From assembly GCA_029747015.1 (NCBI GenBank), contig JAKOGI010002210.1, positions 62,501-126,500 on the forward strand: 64,000 nt of DNA, written 5' to 3'. The translations under genes were made by a program, and so were the position numbers. Of this stretch, positions 1 through 12,035 are shown piece by piece (the stretch's first letter is position 1; every line of letters begins with the position of its first letter). Source of the DNA: Carnegiea gigantea. Taxonomy: Eukaryota > Streptophyta > Magnoliopsida > Caryophyllales > Cactaceae. Below the pieces are notes generated by a model, which saw only the letters and a list, made by a program, of their open reading frames with translations, searched no databases and was not told the DNA's origin.

Positions 1-929
1 CTTCATCCTCCACAACACACAAGTACATAATAGGAGTCCTCAACACCACTGCTCTCTATTACCTATTTAGTACACTACGTTTATTGTGGCGTACACCACA
101 AGCGTCATTCTCATTCAATGTCAGTGTCAACTACATCATCTTCCTTTCATCACAATAACACCATATCCCACCCTTCAACATGGTCACCTATGCAATTGGA
201 TTTTCAGTCAACAATATTAATGATACGCCGGTAAACGGTGATTAACAATATGGTACACATGTTACCTAAGACATTTACCCTTTCTACACCCTAAATCATT
301 CACCAAAATCTCATTCCACAAACCAAAATCATAAATTTCAAATAATATATAACATACCTTATGTTTACCACTCCGCTTGAAGGCATCTACCAACGTGAGA
401 TGCCCAAATCCTTCCACCTTCGACTTCATGACTGACCTCCAATGTCAGGTTTCCACCATCACCAAACACTACAAGCTCACCTCCAACCTCCCTCTACACT
501 TTCCCTCACCTACAAGTACGCACCTTGCCTCATCCCTCTTCTTCTCCCACAACCAAGTTGCCTTCAATAATTGGGGCTATATTTCTCTCAATTTTCATGC
601 ACAATTATTCACTACTCCAGGATTCAGGAGTATATTCAACTTTGGAGAGAGATTGAGAGACGGAGAGAGAGCGCATATTTGAACTCCACACAAAACCCTC
701 GTTCTTTCCCCTTGCCTTTGCTCCCTCTGTTGTTTCCAGGTTTTTGAGGAGAGAGAAAGTGAGTGAGGTACAAGAAGGAGGGTGGTGTATTTTCATTAAG
801 AGCATTATGGTCATTTTACTTCATTTTGCTTTTTCCCCTATTTGGTTTTTCTTGCAAAAGTAACACCCATTTGTTGCAAAAAAAAATGAATTTATTTCAT
901 GCCACTTGAAGCATGATCCACTTGTAAAT
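1..929. other. intergenic, no supported gene
   Basis: I see no convincing gene here. An open frame at 377-682 (+) has no domain I recognise and no splice or codon support. A purine-rich patch (about 640-775) and a mixed C/A-rich stretch (1-560) are all that stand out. The last 8 bases (922-929) are a possible, diverged target duplication of the element that follows. Confidence 0.5.
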
Positions 930-2451
930 TTTTCATTTCAGTTTGGACAACTAAGTTAAAGGATGTTTGATAAGCAATTTTTTAAAGAATTTTTTGGTTA
1001 AACAATTTTTTATTAAAATTAACTGTTTAACTTGGTCAAAAAGTTAATTTAAGTATCTGATAGAATAATTTTTTGGAAGAATTTTGTGGGTCCAAAAAAT
1101 TACTTTGAAAAAGCTAATTGGATTAGCTTTTCGGAAAAGCTTTTTGAGCAATTAGCTTTTTCTCTCACAACTTTGTTAGAAACAGTTAATTTCATCAAAT
1201 AATTTTTCTAACAAAAAGCTAATTCAAACAAATAATACAAACAGTTAATTCAAACAGCTAATAGTTAACAACTAATACAAATAACTAACAGTTAATACAA
1301 ACAGCTAACAGCTAACAGCTATTTGCCAAACAGAGCCTAAATATAAATTAGGTATATTTATATTTGGATAAAATACGAATCGGATATAGTTAGAATTCGG
1401 CTAAAATACGGGCAAACGTATTTCGATTTTATGGGTTTTTCGGGTCAATCCAACAAGTTTGGAACACCTTTTTAGTGAGTTATTTCTCTTTTTATTAAAA
1501 TCAAAATCTTGGCATATTTATCACTTAAAATTATCTGTGTTTAATGAACAAGCATTTCAATTGTAAATTCTTAAAAGAATACAAAAAATAGTCAAATTTT
1601 TTAATATGATATATAAGTGTCATGTACCGGTGGATAATAAATCACGTTTAAGTGGATCGGTCCGTATATTAAAATATTAATAATAGGTCAGTCATTCATG
1701 GGCCATCCCAGTTAAAGTATGATAACAGGTTGAAGTGATTTAACCCGTTAATAACCTATTTAACGATTCGATATTTTGTTAATTAACCTACCATTATCTA
1801 ATCAAGTATACTTTATTAATGGGTTAATCCTAACACGATCACAAATTGATCCATTGTCCAACACTGATATCAAGTTTGAGACCAATTAGAAGGAAGCCAA
1901 ATGAAATAATATTATAAACGCCCAAGAAATTATAATTATTTGTTAATTATAATATTAAAATTTTGGATTTATTACAAAGTAATATTATTTAAAATATGAT
2001 GAGTCGTATTTATTTCACTAAGAATATAATGGTATAACTTGCATATTTTTAGTACTTGTATTATTCTACATTGATTTTCTTAAAACTAGATATTCCATAC
2101 CTATTTTTTAAAATTGTTTCATTTATATGTTGTATACAACGTTAAGTTATAGGAATGAATTTGGGGAAGAACGGGTACTATTGTCTAATTTGCAAAGGGA
2201 TACGACAGTTATACAACGTCTTTCTAAACGATTCATTATAATGAAAAACTATTATTTTTAATGGTAAAAAATTAAAGAAAGATAAAAAAAAGCATATAGT
2301 ATTCAGGTTGAGCGGGCGGGTTCGGGTTCGGGTTTGACCCAAAAATTTACGGATTTTTCGGATTCTGGTCGAGAAAATAATGTTCAAAATTCAAAACTTT
2401 TGGGCAGGTTCAGGTTGGATTTTCGGGTCGGATCAGTTTTTGCCACGTCTA
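930..2451 (-). mobile_element. hAT-like non-autonomous element, family A copy 1 (split by MITE B)
   Basis: The right end reads GCCACGTCTA, which is the TAGACxTGxCAA terminus of family A in reverse. The left end (TTTTCATTTCAGTT) lines up base for base with the 14-base left end of copy 2 at 8124. Removing the nested MITE (377 bp plus a 4-bp duplication) leaves 1141 bp, matching copies of 1140 and 1147 bp. The flanking 8-mers TTGTAAAT and CTATCAAT match at 5 of 8, so the duplication is strongly decayed. There is no transposase ORF. The ends are full of ACCCGAA/TTCGGGT-type short repeats. The strand label only means it lies opposite to copies 3 and 4. Assignment to hAT rests on 8-bp duplications in sister copies. 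Confidence 0.72.
961..1337. mobile_element. MITE family B, copy 1
   Basis: A 377-bp palindromic element inserted in family A copy 1. The left end is GGATGTTTGATAAGCAA. The right end read in reverse is GGCTCTGTTTGGCAAATAGC. TAAA flanks both sides (957-960 and 1338-1341). The interior is made of repeated AGCTAATT / AACAGCTAA words on both strands and has no ORF. The superfamily is uncertain: the TGTTTGGCAA end resembles Tourist-like elements, but the apparent 4-bp duplication is not the classical 3 bp. Confidence 0.7.
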
Positions 2452-2584
2452 CTATCAATTATGCTTTTTTCTATTTTTTAAAGTGAAAATTGACTCTAAT
2501 AATCCGAACTATTAGAGGCATCAACGTGAATAACATGACATAAAAAAATTACGGTGTACTGTCCAATCTTTGACCTTATTTTTT

Positions 2585-3862
2585 GTAAATAATCTAATGT
2601 TAGAAATATTATGATTATTAATATTGATAATTATTGTTATTATTATTGCCATTAATATTACATTTAATTTAATATTAAAATTTTATTATGATTATTATTA
2701 TTATTAATTGGAACAAATATTGTAATTGTTATTGCTAGTATTATTATTATGATTAATTATTACTATTATTATTAATTAATTATTATTATTATTATAATTA
2801 TTACTAATTATTAATTATTTTTATTAATAATTATTATCAATTAATAACCTTAGCACTAATTATTTTAATATTAAAAATAATAATAATTAATTATCATTCT
2901 TTAATTAATTTCAAATAATAATTATTAATACTAGTAATTATTAATATTAATTACTATTATTAATAATATTAATAAATATTTTTATTATTCTTCTTCACAT
3001 TGTTAATTATTATTTTTATTATTATGAATTATTAATGATATTAATAATTATTAGGTTTTATTATTTTTATTATTCACTAATATAAATAGTTAGTAATAGT
3101 TATTAACACTAACACTAATATTAATATTAATATTAATATTAATATTAATATTAATATTTATTATTAATATTAATATTATTATGATTATTATTGTTATTAT
3201 TTTATAATATTCTAATATAATAATTATTATTAGATAATTAATATAATAATATTGATTATATTAATATTAATTATTATTAATATTAATTATTATTTATTAA
3301 TTGGGATTATTATTGTTATTATTACCATTATTTTTATTAATGTTACGTTATTCCTAAGATCTATTATTATCATTACTATCAATAATATTATTATTAAGAA
3401 TAATTATTATTAGAAGTAGTAATTGTGATGCCATTACTCACATTATTATTTTTGTTATTAATTATCAATCCTTAACTGTACATCCTTAATTATTAAGTTA
3501 GTTATATTATTATCAATATTAATATTAATTATTATTATTTATAATAATAATAACTGTTGTTATTATTAATAATTATTTTTATTGTAATTATTACTAGCAT
3601 TCATTAATAATAATTGTTATTATAATAATAGTAATTATTACTGTTAGTATTAATTATTAATAATAATTGTTAATATTGATATTAATATTAATATTTGTTA
3701 TTAATATTAATATTAATATTAATGATTATTATTGTTATTTGTACTAGTAAGAATTATTATTGTAGTTATTATTTTTAATACTATTAATAATTATTTTGAT
3801 TAATTATTATTGTTATTATTAATTATTATTTATAATTATTATTATTAATTATTATTATGATG
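2585..3862. repeat. about 1.3 kb degenerate (TTA)n / (TAA)n block
   Basis: Nearly pure A/T sequence built from ATT, TTA and ATTAATATT words on both strands, with short perfect runs such as the ATTAAT series at 3115-3160. It has no coding potential. It looks like an expanded and decayed trinucleotide microsatellite. Confidence 0.85.
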
Positions 3863-4140
3863 TTACACAAGTCATTAACATCACTAATATCCACTCCTCT
3901 CCTTCTGAACTCCTACTTACTCTCGTCCTTTTGTTCTCGCTTTTTTTCACTTGCACCTATTCTACACCTATATATACTTACGAAAAGAAGATGACCTAAA
4001 TTGTCTTTATACAACAAATTCAAGTGAGAATTCATTTTAAAATCAATTCATAACGATAATAGCTTGCTAGACACATATCTTAATCCATCTAATATTTTCT
4101 CTTGCTGTGTATTCATGCACAGCCTCAATAATCACACTAA

Positions 4141-5544
4141 GGGCCTGTTCTTTTCGTGGGTAAATAGGGTGGATAAAAGGGTGAAGTAGGTTGAAGTAGG
4201 TTGAGGTAGGTTGAAGTAGGTTGAAGTTGATATTTTTTTTGAGGTGGGTTAAAATAGATTGAAGTAGGTTGAAGTGAGTTGATGTTGGTTGAAGTGGGTT
4301 GAAATTGGTATATTTTTTATGTGGTGAAGTGGGTTAAAATAATAAGAATGTAACTAATGTGTGATAATTTATGAAGTTATCGAAATTTTGTGAAATTTTT
4401 GTTTATTCTTTTTAATTTTTAATTTTTAATTTTTAATTTTTAATTTAATTTTTAATTTTTAATTTTTAATTTTTATTTTTTTATTTTTTTATTTTTTATT
4501 TTTTACTTTTTATTTTTTACTTTTTACTTTTTATTTTTCATTTTTCAATTTTTTATTTTTTTATTTTTTAATTTTAATTTTAATTTTTTCATTTTTCAAT
4601 TTTTAATTTTTAATTTTTAATTTTTAATTTTTAATTTTAAATTTTAATTTTAATTTTTTATTTTTCATTTTTCATTTTTCATTTTTTTATTTTTTATTTT
4701 TTATTTTTTATTTTTTATTTTTTGTTTTTTTATTTTTATTTTTATTTTTTATTTCTTATTTTTTATTTTTTATTTTTTATTTGTAGTTTTTATTTTTATT
4801 TTTATTTTTTATTTCTTATTTTTATTTTTTTAAATTTTTAATTTTTATTTTCTTGGTTCTTATTTTTTATTTTTTATTTTTTGTTTTTTAATTTATTAAT
4901 TTGTAATTTATTATTTATTATTTTTTAATTTTTACTTTTTTATTGAAAAAATAAAAATTAAAATTAAAAAAGAAAAAATAAAAAGTAAAAAATAAAACAA
5001 ACAACTTAAAAAATACAAAATAAAAAATAAAAAATAATAAATAATAAATAATAAATAATAAATAAAAAAGAATGAACAAAAATTTCACAAAATTTCGATA
5101 ACTTCATAAATTATCACACATTAGTTTCATTCTCATTATTTTAACCCACTTCAATTCACCACATACAAAATATACCAACTTCAACGCACTTCAACCTACA
5201 TCAACCCACTTCAATCTAGTTCAATCTATTTCAACCCACCTCAAAAAAAAATAACAACTTCAGCCCACCTCAACCTACCTCAACCTATTTCAACAGATTT
5301 CACCCTTTTCTCCACCCAATGTACTCACGAAAACAACAGACCCTAAATCCCATATAATACTTTACAAATTATTGAAATTATGAAGGGGGCGGGTTGAAGT
5401 TGGTTGAAGTGGGTTGAAGTAGGTTGAGGTAGGTTGAAGTAGGTTGAAGTTGGTATTTTTTTCAAATGGGTTGAAATATATTGAAGTAGGTTGAAGTGGG
5501 TTGAAATTAGTAAATGTGAATTGACTCACGAAAAGAACAGGCCC
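4141..5544. mobile_element. PIF/Harbinger-like MITE, family T copy 1, with A/T core
   Basis: The left end is GGGCCTGTTCTTTTCGTGGG. The right end in reverse reads GGGCCTGTTCTTTTCGTGAG. TAA flanks both ends (4138-4140, 5545-5547). Inside each end lies an array of degenerate 10-base units of the form GTTGAAGTAG. The core (4400-5060) is almost only A and T: (TTTTTAT)n on the left and the complementary AAAAATA words on the right, so the whole element can fold back. A third, internal terminus (ending 5343, also followed by TAA) shows that the right arm is duplicated. No ORF is present. Confidence 0.82.
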
Positions 5545-5547
5545 TAA

Positions 5548-6822
5548 AATGTCTTATACATATTAGGTATTTATCATGCACATATAGCACTTGAACACCA
5601 CCCCCAAAAAAAAGGCCAAAAACAATGAATGACGCTTTGGAAGGAAAGGGCCATAACAATCTTCCCGACAAGTGTTAGCCCCACTACAAGACATTCATCG
5701 TCAATGCTGTGTTTGCCTATCGATAGTGTGGCCTATGCGTACTATTATGGAAAGGAAATACGAGTCAACAGCCCATATGCAAACTCACAGAGGGACTTAA
5801 TTATAGTGATATATGGTGTAGTCATCTCCTTTTCTTCTTCACTTTTTAGGTTGGCATTCACATCTTGATGTTCACAAGTATGATAAAGGCCTAGCGCTCT
5901 GTTCGGCAATAACATTTTAAATAGTGTTTAGAGTTTTGACTGAGTTAATACACTAATAAGTTAATTTTTAGTATTCGATAATCTAGCATTTTGACTAGAA
6001 TTTTAAGTCGCATATAGCGTTTTAAGTAGTGTTTTTGAAAAATTAACAGTGTTAGCGGTTGCCATTCAAAAGTAGCTTTTCATAATTTTCGGCCAAAAAC
6101 TATCCTTTGGAAATTTTCTCTTTGGAACTATATTCTTTTATGTCAATTCACATTAATCAGCTAACACAACAGATAAATTTACCGAACACATTTGTTTCAA
6201 CCGCTCATTTAAACAGCTCTCCGCTAACACCTAAATTAGAACCACATTTGCTATGTGAACTGTCATCCATTACCTAAACAGTTAATTTTATCGAACCGCA
6301 CCCTAATTGGAAAACATATTGACAGTATTCAAATCAAAGGGGTAACATAAATAGGTTAAGATAATGTATTAATCCAAAAATTAATGAAATCCGGCAGATC
6401 AGCTGGAAGCAGTTGATTTAAATTTCTCAAATTGGGAGTTTTTTTGGGTTTTTTTTTTTCGGTTGGTATTATCTAATTATATTGCTACCACAAATTTAAT
6501 TCAAGGCAACCTGAAGTAAAGTTAATGTTATGGTACGTTTGATCGCAGATATCAATTTTAGTGAATAACTTAGGATTGCTTTTCAACTAATATAAACTAG
6601 TAAAGTTCAAAACTTGAAATTTAGAGATACAATCAAAAGTTTTTGATATAAATAGATGACTAGAGAGAACAATTTGTGACCAAATTACTTCGAAAAAGTT
6701 GTACCTTGCTACTATTCATCTTTTCGAATTACAAAAAATAGCATAATAAACCTCTTATTAAACATAAAATTTAATATATCTTTATGTTTGGTCTTTTCCA
6801 TCAAATACAAAATTGAATATGA
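5548..6822. other. intergenic with one small MITE-like element
   Basis: No gene is supported. The short open frame 5629-5868 (+) shows no recognisable domain. The only structure I see is the element at 5894-6303. Confidence 0.5.
5894..6303. mobile_element. MITE-like element related to family B
   Basis: The left end is GCGCTCTGTTCGGCAATAAC. The right end in reverse is GGGTGCGGTTCGATAAAATT. The pattern is the same CTGTTxGGCAA found in family B. Both sides are flanked by TA. The interior repeats TTTTGAC and AGTGTTTT words and is non-coding. The exact boundaries are uncertain by a few bases. Confidence 0.5.
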
Positions 6823-6830
6823 CCTCCAAC

Positions 6831-7309
6831 TAAGGATGTAGCTGAGCGGAGCACGAGTTTTGTTCGGCCCGGCTCAGCTCGGTAAGCAACCGAGCCAAAC
6901 TTTAGTCTAAGCCAGACTCGATCAAACCGAGTTCGAGCTCAAGCTTTCACAGTAAATTTTTAAACAATATTTTAAGCAACTTAACTTGAAAATTATTGAA
7001 AAATTATTTACTTTAAAATACTACAATCCCTTCTCAAAGAATAATATCAAGTATGAGTTTTAATATTGAACCTTGGACATCTAAACTAAAACAAAATCTA
7101 TGTATACCAGTAAAACATAGGTTATCCCCTACTCAAAATATCTGAACGAGCCAAACCGAGCTAAATCTAGTTAAGTTTGGGCTCGGCTCGAATATTTATC
7201 GAACCAAGCCAAAGCCAATTCAAACTTTGGTTAAACCGAGCTCAAGTCGAGTTTTGACTGAGTCAAGCCCGAGGGCTTGCAGAATTGGATCGGTTCTTTT
7301 ACAGCCCTA
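6831..7309. mobile_element. hAT-like non-autonomous element, family F
   Basis: A 479-bp element with a perfect 8-bp target duplication CCTCCAAC (6823-6830 and 7310-7317). The ends are TAAGGATGTAGC and, in reverse, TAGGGCTGTAAA. The interior repeats GAGCTCGGCTCG / AACCGAGC words near both ends, in opposite orientation. No ORF is present. An 8-bp duplication with TA-starting ends is the hAT signature. Confidence 0.82.
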
Positions 7310-7512
7310 CCTCCAACAAACAATTCTATCCGTCCCCCATCCTCCACCCCGTAACTCCTAAAAAGAGAGGCACTAAAGCTGAGCTTTGACCGAGTTAAGC
7401 CTGAGGGTTCGCAAAATTGGATTAGTTCTTTTACAGCCTTACCTCCAGCGTACAATGCTATCCCTCCCCCTCGTCCCACCCTCGTTCGGCCGTTCCCCCT
7501 ACAGAGAGAGGC
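7249..7512. repeat. 132-bp tandem duplication of element end plus flank
   Basis: The unit starting at GAGTTTTGACTGAG (7249) recurs at GAGCTTTGACCGAG (7381), period 132. It includes the last about 60 bp of family F, its target duplication and flanking DNA down to AGAGAGGCAC. The second copy is diverged by point changes. So the duplication came after the element inserted. Confidence 0.75.
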
Positions 7513-7631
7513 ACGCTGTTGAAGTGATTAGAGCCCTTTTCCTGATTCCCTCCCACAGTTCTGACCAGAACTAATTTTCAGATGATTTGACACTAATTTG
7601 TCCATGATATTTGTCCAAAAAAGCAGGATAA

Positions 7632-7850
7632 TGGCTTTGTTCTTCTCGTAGGTCAATTTTAAAATATCAGTTTCAACGTATTTCAACTTACTTCAACTTA
7701 CTCCAACCTACTTTCACTATTTTAACCAAGTTTAATTTATCGAATAAAAAAAAATTCAATCCACTTCAACCTACTTCAATTCACTTCAACCTATCTCAAC
7801 GTATTTCACAATTTTACTCACCCCAATTTACCTACGAAGAGAACAGACTC
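7632..7850. mobile_element. PIF/Harbinger-like MITE, family T short form
   Basis: A 219-bp copy with TAA on both sides (7629-7631, 7851-7853). The ends are GGCTTTGTTCTTCTCGTAGG and, in reverse, GAGTCTGTTCTCTTCGTAGG. The subterminal array of TTCAACCTAC units is present, but the A/T-only core of the larger copies is absent. This shows what the family looks like without core expansion. Confidence 0.75.
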
Positions 7851-8123
7851 TAAATTAAACTAAAATTGAGACGAAAAGGATAGGGACAAAAAAAAAGATT
7901 TAAAAATAACCCTACAGTGGACCTTGGATTCGATTCCATGGAATAACCAAAAACCAAAAAAACTCAAATCTGATGCAATACATTCTGCTAGTTTTCTTGT
8001 TTTGTAGGAGAAGAAAGACTATTATATTCTTCTGTTAATCTTCTGAATATGTATGGTTATAATTATAAATGTCTGTCATGTTCGTCCAAATCTGTAATGC
8101 ACTGTAATGCAGGATGCTGGAGC

Positions 8124-9263
8124 TAGACCTTTCAGTTCGAACGGACGGATTAAATATAGGTCGGGTCTATTCTGTTCGAGTAAAATACGGATTGGGTATA
8201 TTTCGGGTTCGTGTAAAATACGAGCGGGTGTATTTCGGTTTTACAGGTTTAGAACGCTTTTTTTGTGAGTTATTTTTTTTTTTCAAAATCAAAAATTCTG
8301 CATATTTATTAATCAAAATTGTCAGTATTTAATGAAAAAGATATAATACTTGTAAGTTCTCAAAAGAATATTAAAATTATTCAAACTTTTTATTATAATA
8401 TACGAACATCTTATATGGCCGGGTAAAGAATCAAACCCTATTTGGTTTTGGTAGATCGACTCATGTCAATTGCAGGTCGACCATTCATGGGGCAGCCCGT
8501 CTAGAGCATTTGTATGGGTTGTAGCAATTTGACCACTAATAACCTATTTAATAATTTAATATTTTTATTAATCAACCTACCAATATCCAATAAGGTACAA
8601 CTTTATTAATGGGCCAATCCAATACCAATACAGCTAGCCTTTTTCCTGCCACAAGCATCATAGTTCAAGATTAGTTACAAGTTACAACGAAAACCAAATA
8701 AAATTGAATAAAAGAAGTACAAGATATTATCTTACAGTTATAACATCAAAATTTTAAATTATTACAAATTAATTAATTTAAAAAATGATTAGATATATTT
8801 GTTTAACTAAGTATATAATGGTATGACTTGTGCATCTTTAATGCATGTCTTCTTTTAAATTAACTTGTTTTAAAAGATTAGATAGTTATCTCATACAATT
8901 TTATACCCATTTCAAACGTTATTGCATTTAGAAGTTTTGTATGATATTATTTTCAGAGAATGGAGAAGAAAAAATAAGGTTGTTATTGTTTAATTTGTAA
9001 ATAGATGCAATAGTTATACAATATCTTTTTAAACTATTCAATAAAAATTACTAACCATTATTATTAAGAGGGATAAATTAGAAAAAGGTCAAAAATTAAG
9101 GATATCATGTTCGGATCAAGCGAGCAGGTTCGGGTTCGGAACAGGTTTGACCTGCTAAATTGCGGGTTTTTAGGTTCGGGTCGAGAAAATTGTGTTCAAA
9201 ATCCAAAATTTTCGGGAGGGTTCATTTCGGATTTTCAAGACGGGTCAATTTTTGACAGGTCTA
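8124..9263 (-). mobile_element. hAT-like non-autonomous element, family A copy 2
   Basis: An uninterrupted 1140-bp copy. The ends are TAGACCTTTCAGTTCG and, in reverse, TAGACCTGTCAAAAATTG. The flanking 8-mers GCTGGAGC (8116-8123) and GCAGGAGT (9264-9271) match at 6 of 8 and are read as a decayed target duplication. Both ends carry GGGTTCGGGTC / AAAATACG words. No transposase ORF is present; short open frames inside are chance. Confidence 0.8.
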
Positions 9264-9878
9264 GCAGGAGTAGTGTGTGGACCCTTTGAGTAAATTAGAT
9301 TAGTACGGGAATCGGCGACAATACCCAACCTTCAGAATATAAGAGAGAGAGTGACGGAGGGGTTTGGAGATAGAAAATGATACCTTTGACCATCTGCTGT
9401 TCTCTCAAATCGGACTGTGAGAGTATTTTCGGCCTGCATTTTATATTTTGGAACTTTATTATACCACATCATTAAAAGTTTTAGTTTTTTTGGAACTAAT
9501 ATTCCTTCACTTTTTCAATCTATGGAATTTCAATTTAAATCACTTAATAAAATATTTGTAATGGACTCATCTTATAGCGTACAATCTTTTTTTAATAATC
9601 CAAATAATATTTTTAAGAAAAAAAATTCAGAAAAGGATAGAATACTAGGAGGAACGCCTGTCCGTTCCTACTCGCAAGGCAATTGCAAATGGAACAAATG
9701 GGTAGTGCCCATGTGGCGGTGGGACCGAACAGGTGGAACGCATTGCATCTGGCTGCTAGTGCTCCGACTATATGACTATGATCCTTCATTTGGATGTATT
9801 TTGGTCGCAGCTATACTAATAGGGGGCAAGGACACAGAATTTATCTGTTTTATCTAAACCTAGTTAATGATGAAATGA
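9264..9878. other. intergenic with an unassigned 146-codon open frame
   Basis: An open frame at 9417-9857 (+) is the longest in this stretch. Its first half is rich in F, N and S and its second half contains GGTPVRSYSQG and a tryptophan-rich WNKWVVPMWRWD segment. I do not recognise it. Nothing around it (promoter, splice sites) argues for expression. I considered an organellar fragment but could not match one. Confidence 0.35.
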
Positions 9879-10255
9879 TGACTCTTAAGTACCTCGAGAT
9901 TTGATGCATTAATTTTTGAGACCCTGACATTTTTGAATTTATTTTTAAGTACCTCACTTAGGAATTGCTTATAATTCAGTTCTGAAATTACAAAAATAAC
10001 ATTACTATTGTCCTTTTTGTTTTTTTTTTTAAAACAAAAACCCTGAAAACTATCTTTCCAGTGATGTTGTGGTATACTTAAAAGAGAGAGGTTGGGGTTT
10101 TCTTTTTTTTTAAAAAAAAGGACAATAATAAGGGTATTTTTGTAATTTCAGGACTGTATTGTAAGCACTTCATTAGTGAGGGTACTTAAAAATAAACTTA
10201 AAAATGTCAAGGTCATGAAAATTATACACCAAATCTCAAGGTACCTAAAAGTCAA
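9879..10255. mobile_element. foldback MITE with about 130-bp arms
   Basis: The left arm (9879 to about 10010) and right arm (about 10120-10255) are inverted copies of each other almost end to end, joined by a spacer of about 110 bp. The arms start TGACTCTTAAGTACC and, in reverse, TTGACTTTTAGGTACC. They share words such as CCTGACATTTTT/CCTTGACATTTTT and CTGAAATTACAAAAATA. A transcript would form a long hairpin. No target duplication is evident, so the superfamily is unknown. Confidence 0.78.
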
Positions 10256-10424
10256 CAGTTTGAGTTATGACTATTTGTGTTTAAATTTTATACCGTAAAT
10301 AAATAACGTATAATTCTATTAGTTAGTTGATCTTATCTATTGAGTCATCTCAAAAAAAATAAAATAAAGAGGTACTTGGAACATCTTCGAAGTTACCTCT
10401 AATTTAATCAATATAAAATATTTA

Positions 10425-11232
10425 TGGTGTGTTTGGTAGGGAGGAAAATTATTTTCCCAGAAAATGATTTTCCCATTTTACATCGTTTGGTAAAACAAGG
10501 AGGGGAAAATCATTTTCAGGGGAAAATTATTTTCCCATTTGAAGGTAATTATTTTCCCTTGAAAAAGTAGGGAAAATGATTTTCCTGCCCGATTTCTGTT
10601 GCCCAATTTTGTCTCTCGTTCTATTTTCTTGTAATTATACCCAGAATCACTCTATTTTCACTCTTATTTTGTCTTTCATTCTTTCCATCTTCTTCATGTT
10701 CATCATCTTCGTTGATGATTTCCATCGTCAATCTCTGCAATTATTTTTTGAGTTCTCTGATCTTGTTACTGTTGCCTTTTTAAAGAACGTCGCAATCTGA
10801 GACACCCATTGTCTCCCCGTTCGTCATTTTCTTTAATATGGGTTTAATATAACTCAAAATCAACTAGGTAATCCTTAGGAATAATAGAAAAATTGAGATT
10901 CATTAATGTTGACTCTCTCTTTTTCTGGATTTATTACCGGGTATATTTTTTACTGATATTTTGGGTTTGATTTTGAAGAGGAGAGAGAAACAGAATTCGT
11001 TGGTTGGGTCAGATCAAAGCAGTGAATAGGTGAGGAGGTTGATGGTAAAAAGAAATGAACTGAGGGCGGGGGGTTCATTCTATCAAAATGCAAAAAATGA
11101 AGTAGAAAGAAAATGGTTTTCTGTTCTACCAAACAGCTGAAAATATAAGTGAAAAATTATTTTTCCTGGGAAAATATTTTTTATGAAAAATAATTTTTTG
11201 GGAAAATGAATTTCCCTCTACCAAACATACCC
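10425..11232. mobile_element. PIF/Harbinger-type non-autonomous element, 808 bp
   Basis: TTA flanks both ends (10422-10424 and 11233-11235). The ends are TGGTGTGTTTGGTAGGGAGG and, in reverse, GGGTATGTTTGGTAGAGGGA, continued by repeated GGGAAAATNATTTTCCC palindromes. The interior (10576-11130) is not palindromic and has only short, unrecognised open frames. A 3-bp TTA duplication with a TGTTTGG end is typical of PIF/Harbinger. Confidence 0.78.
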
Positions 11233-11235
11233 TTA

Positions 11236-12032
11236 GACAAATCAAGATTTCGTGTGCTCTTGAACATTCGACATAAATTAAATCCCTTACTTCAAAATTT
11301 AGAGTCACACGTAAGACTCCCCAGAATTTTCATTTACTTGCATCCCCATAATCAACATAAATGGACTAGACCTGTGTACCTGAGCTCCATAATAAAACGA
11401 ACCAACAGGGGAAGGAGTAGCTTTCACATGACCATAGTTATCACGCATACGCATGAATCACCGCACTTTGTATATTACCTAGAAGGCTGATACCCACATA
11501 TGAATGAGGCAAAAAAAAAGGAAAATAATGTTTGGTGGAGATTTTAAGCCTGGGTAAGGAATAGTAAGGATTGTCGTAAATAGTCACAAGTGACTAGGAG
11601 CAGTAAGAAGAGATCAGGAGGGATAAATAGCAGTAAGTACTCAAACATGTGTAACTGAGCGGTAAAAAGTTGTCAGAAGCATTCAGGAGGAATCGGAAGC
11701 GGTAAAAGGTGGCAAGAAGTAAATAGTGAGGGATTTGCTAATGTGGCGCACTTAATGCAATTTTACTCTCCGTCTACTCGTTTCTAGTACAGTAGTAATA
11801 GCTGGGAACTAAATTTTGGAGTTTCCCGCCACATATGAAAACAACTACACTCACAATAACAGCTATGCTTATAATGGACATGCATAATATATGCGTTTTA
11901 TTAAATTATCTGAATCTATGTATACAAAAGACGGACCAAAATTCAGACGAGCATCCAAGATGAAATCAACACCAATTGCAATTACACCCTTCAAGAACCT
12001 CCCGGGGAAGGTTGTGTTAGGATATGATGCAT
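11236..12032. other. intergenic, nothing supported
   Basis: No gene or element ends found. A stretch at about 11545-11740 repeats short AGCAGTAAG / AGGAG-like words and might be a decayed subterminal array, but I found no matching termini. Confidence 0.45.
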
Positions 12033-12035
12033 TTA

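Noticed and set aside
377..682. 101-codon open frame on the plus strand
   Set aside because: No recognisable domain, no supporting signals, length within chance for this composition.
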